From the NCBI RefSeq assembly GCF_003113265.1, contig NZ_PUIV01000003.1, positions 124,001-188,000 on the forward strand: DNA of 64,000 nucleotides, read 5' to 3'. Shown here piece after piece: positions 60,582-64,000 of this stretch; position 1 is the stretch's first letter, and each line of letters begins with the position of its first letter. Below the pieces are notes generated by a model. That model ran no database searches. It saw only the letters and a program-made list of their open reading frames with translations, and had not been told where the DNA came from. The DNA is from Methylosinus sporium (GTDB lineage: Bacteria > Pseudomonadota > Alphaproteobacteria > Rhizobiales > Beijerinckiaceae). The translations under genes and the position numbers were made by a program.

Positions 60582-61343
60582 ATGACCTCTGAGCGCGAGA
60601 CCTCGACCCATTTCGGTTTCTCCGAAGTCGGATTGGATGAAAAACAGGGCCTCGTGGACGATGTTTTCCACAAGGTGGCGCGCCGCTACGACATTATGAA
60701 CGATCTGATGTCCGGCGGAATGCACAGGCTGTGGAAGGATGTCTTCGCCGCCAAGGTGCGGCCCTCCCGCCGCGGCCCCTTCCGCCATCTGGACGTCGCC
60801 GGCGGCACAGGCGACATCGCCTTCCGCATCGCCAAGGCGGCCGGGCCGGAGGCGGAGATCGTCGTGCTCGACATCAATGGCGACATGCTGGACGTCGGCC
60901 GCGACCGCGCGCAGGAGCGCGGCCTCTCCGACAAGCTGGAATTCGTCCAGGCCAACGCCGAATCCCTGCCCTTCCCGGACGCGCATTTCGACGCCTATAC
61001 GATCGCCTTCGGCATTCGAAACGTGCCGCGGATCGAGGTCGCGCTCGCCGAAGCGCATCGCGTGCTCAAGCCCGGCGGGCGGTTCCTGTGCCTGGAATTC
61101 TCGCAAGTCGCGATTCCGGGCCTCGACAAGATCTACGAGGCCTATTCCTTCAATGTGATCCCGGCGATCGGCAAGCTCGTCGCCGGCGACGGCGAGCCCT
61201 ATCGCTATCTCGTCGAATCCATTCAGCGCTTCCCCCGCGCGGACGAGTTCGAGCGGATGATCCGCCGGGCGGGCTTCCGCCGCACGGGCTTCGAGCGGCT
61301 GACCGGCGGCGTGGTGGCGATCCACTCCGGCTGGAAGCTCTGA
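60582..61343 (+). CDS. ubiE: Ubiquinone/menaquinone C-methyltransferase UbiE
   Basis: SAM-dependent C-methylation in quinone synthesis. 253 residues from ATG 60582; the frame opening at 60504 is rejected. Motifs: [31 protein letters not shown] (UbiE N-terminus), SAM motif [32 protein letters not shown] and [33 protein letters not shown]. Forms the conserved group with ubiB just downstream and mutM upstream (here with thyX inserted). Confidence 0.96.
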   Translation: MTSERETSTHFGFSEVGLDEKQGLVDDVFHKVARRYDIMNDLMSGGMHRLWKDVFAAKVRPSRRGPFRHLDVAGGTGDIAFRIAKAAGPEAEIVVLDINGDMLDVGRDRAQERGLSDKLEFVQANAESLPFPDAHFDAYTIAFGIRNVPRIEVALAEAHRVLKPGGRFLCLEFSQVAIPGLDKIYEAYSFNVIPAIGKLVAGDGEPYRYLVESIQRFPRADEFERMIRRAGFRRTGFERLTGGVVAIHSGWKL

Positions 61344-61379
61344 TCTTTCCTTAAAACTAAACGCGAACGGCGGCTCTTC

Positions 61380-62948
61380 GTGCTCATCGGCTTCGGGCAT
61401 CTCTTCCGACTGGCGCGCGCCGGCTTCATTCTGGCGCGCGAAGGCGTGTTCAAGAGCGTCGACCCGGCGATCCTGCCCGTCCCGGCGCAATTTCTGCTGC
61501 GCTTCGGCAATCTTCTCGCCAAACCCGGCAGCAGCGCCGGCGGCGCGCCGCAGGCGCTGGTGCGCGCCTTCGCGCAGATCGGCCCCTCCTATGTGAAGCT
61601 CGGCCAGTTTCTGGCCACGCGGCCGGATGTGGTCGGCGGCGAGATCGCCGACGCGCTGACCGCGCTGCAGGACCGCATGGAGCCTTTCGGCCGCAAGGCC
61701 GCGGTCGAGATCATCGAAAAAGCTTTCGGCAAGCCGATCGACGAGATTTTCCTCTCCTTCGGAGAGCCGGTGGCGGCGGCCTCCATCGCCCAGGTGCATC
61801 CGGCCCGCGTCGCCTATGCCGAGGGTGAGCGCAAGGTCGCGGTGAAGGTGCTGCGGCCGGATGTGGAACGTCAGTTCCGCCGCGACTTCGCCGACATGTA
61901 TATTCTCGCCCGGGCCGCCGAGCGTTTCTCGGCGGAGGCGCGGCGCCTGCGAATGATCCAGGTCGTCGACACGCTGGCCCGCTCGGTGAAGCTCGAGACA
62001 GATTTCCGCCTGGAGGCGGCGGCGGCCTCGGAATTTCGCGACAATGTGACGGATGATCCCGATATTCGCGCCCCCGGCGTCGATTGGGATCGCACGACGC
62101 GCGAGGTGCTGACGCTGGAATGGATCGACGGCGCGCCGCTGTCGGACATCGCCCGCGTCGCCGCCATGAGCCATGATCTCAAGGACCTCGGGCGGAAAGT
62201 GCTGCAGTCCTTCCTGCGCACGGCGATGCGAGACGGCTTCTTCCACGCCGACATGCATCAGGGCAATCTCTTCGTCGATCGCAAGGGTCGGCTCGTCGCC
62301 ATCGACTTCGGCATTATGGGAAGGCTCGGCTTCAAGGAGCGGCGCTTTCTGGCCGAAATCCTGTTCGGCTTCATCACCCGCGATTACAAGCGCGTCGCCG
62401 AGGTGCATTTCGAGGCGGGCTATGTGCCGCCGATCCATTCGGTCGAGGAATTCTCGCAGGCGCTGCGCGCCATCGGCGAGCCGCTGCATACGGCGAATGC
62501 GCAGGACATTTCCATGGCGCGGCTGCTCACTCTGCTCTTCGAGGTGACGGCGCTGTTCGACATGCGCACACGCACCGAGCTGGTGCTGCTGCAAAAGACC
62601 ATGGTGGTGGCCGAGGGCGTCGCCCGCTCGCTCGATCCGACGCTGAATATTTGGCGGACGTCCGATCCGGTCGTGCGCAGCTGGATCGAGGATAATCTCG
62701 GCCCCAAGGCAAAGCTCGAGGACGCCGGCCGCGCCGCGATCGAGGTCGCCAAATTCACGACGCGCCTGCCCAAGCTGCTCAATGACGCCGAGGCCGCCGT
62801 CGAAATGCTGGCCTCCGCAGGCTCGAAGGGCCTGCGCCTCTCGGAAGATTCGCTCGAAGGTCTGGCGCGGGCGCGGCGGCGGTCGGATCGCTGGTTCATG
62901 CTGGCCGTCGTACTGGTGGCGCTGCTGGCCATTCACTGGATGAGGTGA
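61380..62948 (+). CDS. ubiB: Ubiquinone biosynthesis regulatory kinase-like protein UbiB
   Basis: The 522-residue ABC1/ADCK-type atypical kinase supporting ubiquinone synthesis. KxGQ signature in GPSYVKLGQFLATRPD (about residue 75), Ala-rich loop in PVAAASIAQVHPARV, kinase-type Asp in FFHADMHQGNLF and DFG in VAIDFGIMG. C-terminal membrane helices (RWFMLAVVLVALLAIHW). Starts at GTG 61380, 36 bases after ubiE. Confidence 0.95.
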   Translation: MLIGFGHLFRLARAGFILAREGVFKSVDPAILPVPAQFLLRFGNLLAKPGSSAGGAPQALVRAFAQIGPSYVKLGQFLATRPDVVGGEIADALTALQDRMEPFGRKAAVEIIEKAFGKPIDEIFLSFGEPVAAASIAQVHPARVAYAEGERKVAVKVLRPDVERQFRRDFADMYILARAAERFSAEARRLRMIQVVDTLARSVKLETDFRLEAAAASEFRDNVTDDPDIRAPGVDWDRTTREVLTLEWIDGAPLSDIARVAAMSHDLKDLGRKVLQSFLRTAMRDGFFHADMHQGNLFVDRKGRLVAIDFGIMGRLGFKERRFLAEILFGFITRDYKRVAEVHFEAGYVPPIHSVEEFSQALRAIGEPLHTANAQDISMARLLTLLFEVTALFDMRTRTELVLLQKTMVVAEGVARSLDPTLNIWRTSDPVVRSWIEDNLGPKAKLEDAGRAAIEVAKFTTRLPKLLNDAEAAVEMLASAGSKGLRLSEDSLEGLARARRRSDRWFMLAVVLVALLAIHWMR

Positions 62949-62953
62949 GATCG

Positions 62954-63862
62954 ATGATGGCGAAAACGGCGTCGCTCGCGCTCCTGCTCTCCTTCACGCC
63001 CATCGCCGCCACGGCCGCGACCCCGGAGGAAGCCTATCTCTCCCTCCGCAACCGCGCGACGGCCAAGCTGCGCAAGCTGGAGGCGGCGGGCAAAGCCGCC
63101 GGAGCGGCCGAGGCGGAGGAGCGGAAGACGCTGAAAGACCTCGGCGAGAAGATGGAGGCGATCATCGGCCCCGTCTCGGTTCCTGGTTTTCAGAAGCTCG
63201 GCAAATACAGCATAGAGACACTGTTCGAGGGCGTCGGCGCGGATCAGCTCGACGGCCTCGCCTTCACCGGCGACGACGAGAAATCGCTGCTCACCGTCTC
63301 GACGCAAGGCCTCGCCGAGGCCTTTTTGCGTGCCCGTCGCAAGGATTGGGAGAAAAGCGAAAAGCCGCCGCAAACGCTCGGCGAGGCGCTGGCTTCGCCC
63401 TTTTTCTACACTCTGGCGGTGAGCCCGGATGCGGGCGTCGAGAAATACGCCGATCTGCCCATCGCCAAGCCCGCGGCGGCGACGTTGGCCGCCGCCATTC
63501 TGGACCTACGCAGCCAGGACGACGCCGGCGGCGTGTTGCCCGACGAGATCATCGTCGCCGTCGCCAGCGAAGGGCGGCTCTACATCGCCTCGACGCCTGC
63601 CAAGGCGAAGATCGAGTCTGCGCCCGCTTGCGAGAAAATCTGGGCCGAGCATCAAGCCGAGGCCAAGAAGGCGATGGAGTCCTATTCCGCCTCCGGCCTC
63701 GCCAATGAGAAGGATTTCGCAAAATATGCGGATTTGCAGGCGGAGGGTTCAGCCGGATTCCGTCGCTGCTTCGCGGACCATGCGAAATCCACGAAATTCT
63801 TCGCCGCGCTGACGCAGGAGGCGCAGGCGCTCGCCGACCGGATGGCGACGGCCGAGCGCTGA
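62954..63862 (+). CDS. Exported hypothetical protein, about 302 aa
   Basis: Signal peptide MMAKTASLALLLSFTPIAATAA followed by a helical stretch rich in Lys, Ala and Glu (LRNRATAKLRKLEAAGKAAGAAEAEERKTLKDLGEKMEAI) and a mixed alpha/beta domain with KYSIETLFEGVGADQLDGLAFTGDDEKSLLTVSTQGLAEAFLRARRKDWEK. Starts 5 bases past ubiB, so likely co-transcribed. Two cysteines (ACEKIW, RRCFADH) might bond. Family not recognised. Start could also be GTG 62945. Confidence 0.75.
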   Translation: MMAKTASLALLLSFTPIAATAATPEEAYLSLRNRATAKLRKLEAAGKAAGAAEAEERKTLKDLGEKMEAIIGPVSVPGFQKLGKYSIETLFEGVGADQLDGLAFTGDDEKSLLTVSTQGLAEAFLRARRKDWEKSEKPPQTLGEALASPFFYTLAVSPDAGVEKYADLPIAKPAAATLAAAILDLRSQDDAGGVLPDEIIVAVASEGRLYIASTPAKAKIESAPACEKIWAEHQAEAKKAMESYSASGLANEKDFAKYADLQAEGSAGFRRCFADHAKSTKFFAALTQEAQALADRMATAER

Positions 63863-63916
63863 GCGCGCCCACCATCCCCTTTAGAGCCCTCTAGGGGGAG
63901 GTGAACGCGCGTCACG

Positions 63917-64000
63917 TCAGGCGAGCAGGCCGTGGTCGCGGGCGAGCTGCAGCAGATTCTTCTGCGGCCGCGCGCCGACATGGGCGATGACCTCCGCCGC
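63917..64000 (-). CDS. C-terminal end of an unidentified gene (continues beyond window)
   Basis: The last 28 codons of a minus-strand frame, reading AAEVIAHVGARPQKNLLQLARDHGLLA and a TGA stop at 63917-63919. The sequence is protein-like and helical. Too short to assign. Confidence 0.5.
   Translation of the reverse strand, partial: AAEVIAHVGARPQKNLLQLARDHGLLA

Noticed and set aside
60546-62936. A 796-codon minus-strand frame opposite ubiE and ubiB
   Set aside because: Spans two genuine plus-strand genes with intact motifs; shadow frame.

Overview
This window is chromosomal DNA from a high-GC alphaproteobacterium, most likely a member of Hyphomicrobiales (Rhizobiales). A Methylocystaceae-like methanotroph or relative would fit, but the genus is a guess. 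The evidence is the alphaproteobacterial form of many housekeeping proteins, a ThyX-type thymidylate synthase, an IF3 beginning RRPMKS from an ATT start, the mutM-ubiE-ubiB neighbourhood, and GC-rich codon use throughout. All calls are by reading the sequence and translations; no database search was run.

Layout. 1-2540: a minus-strand ABC importer operon (binding protein, ATPase, truncated permease) of the sulfonate/nitrate/thiamine-precursor type. 3176-3290: a broken LysM-domain remnant. 3323-10733: thrS, two tiny membrane proteins, a nitroreductase, rpsU, a TPR lipoprotein, an alpha/beta hydrolase, a TerC protein and a lipoprotein. 10838-17708: a DUF2975/XRE pair, a TacA/TacT toxin module, a GyrI-like protein, dapF-mtaB, an unusual T4 Rnl1-like RNA ligase, and a second TacA/TacT module. 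17780-21662: a sorbosone-dehydrogenase-like beta-propeller protein, a DUF2239 protein, an FmdB-type zinc ribbon, infC and an exported protein.

21858-35365 is the transcription/translation block on the minus strand: secE, nusG, rplK, rplA, then a foreign-looking plus-strand PAS-family gene, then rplJ, rplL, rpoB, rpoC. Hairpins sit in the rplL-rpoB and rpoB-rpoC spacers. 35569-42339: a small hypothetical gene, rsmA-pdxA, a ParE/ParD-like toxin module, an M48 peptidase with a TPR-like tail, recF and opgC. 42279-50735: an SGNH hydrolase, a hypothetical protein, a TonB-like protein, a PAP2 phosphatase, ung plus a separate truncated ung copy around a B-box zinc-finger gene, and an XRE-SulP pair behind a palindromic operator. 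50792-55439: an orphan CCA-enzyme HD-type domain, an OmpR-type two-component pair and an ABC exporter.

55455-57712 is a conspicuously AT-rich island carrying a tight three-gene operon: a ParA/MinD-like ATPase and two unrecognised proteins. It is the best candidate for an undescribed system in the window. 57751-64000: an FkbM methyltransferase, mutM, thyX, ubiE, ubiB, an exported hypothetical protein and the tail of an unidentified gene.

Themes. The core genes (ribosome, RNA polymerase, IF3, ubiquinone, DNA repair) are ordinary. The accessory layer is three toxin-antitoxin modules, an RNA ligase beside one of them, a partial gene duplication, several families of palindromic intergenic repeats and one AT-rich cassette. 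No tRNA, rRNA, CRISPR array, transposase or integrase was seen.
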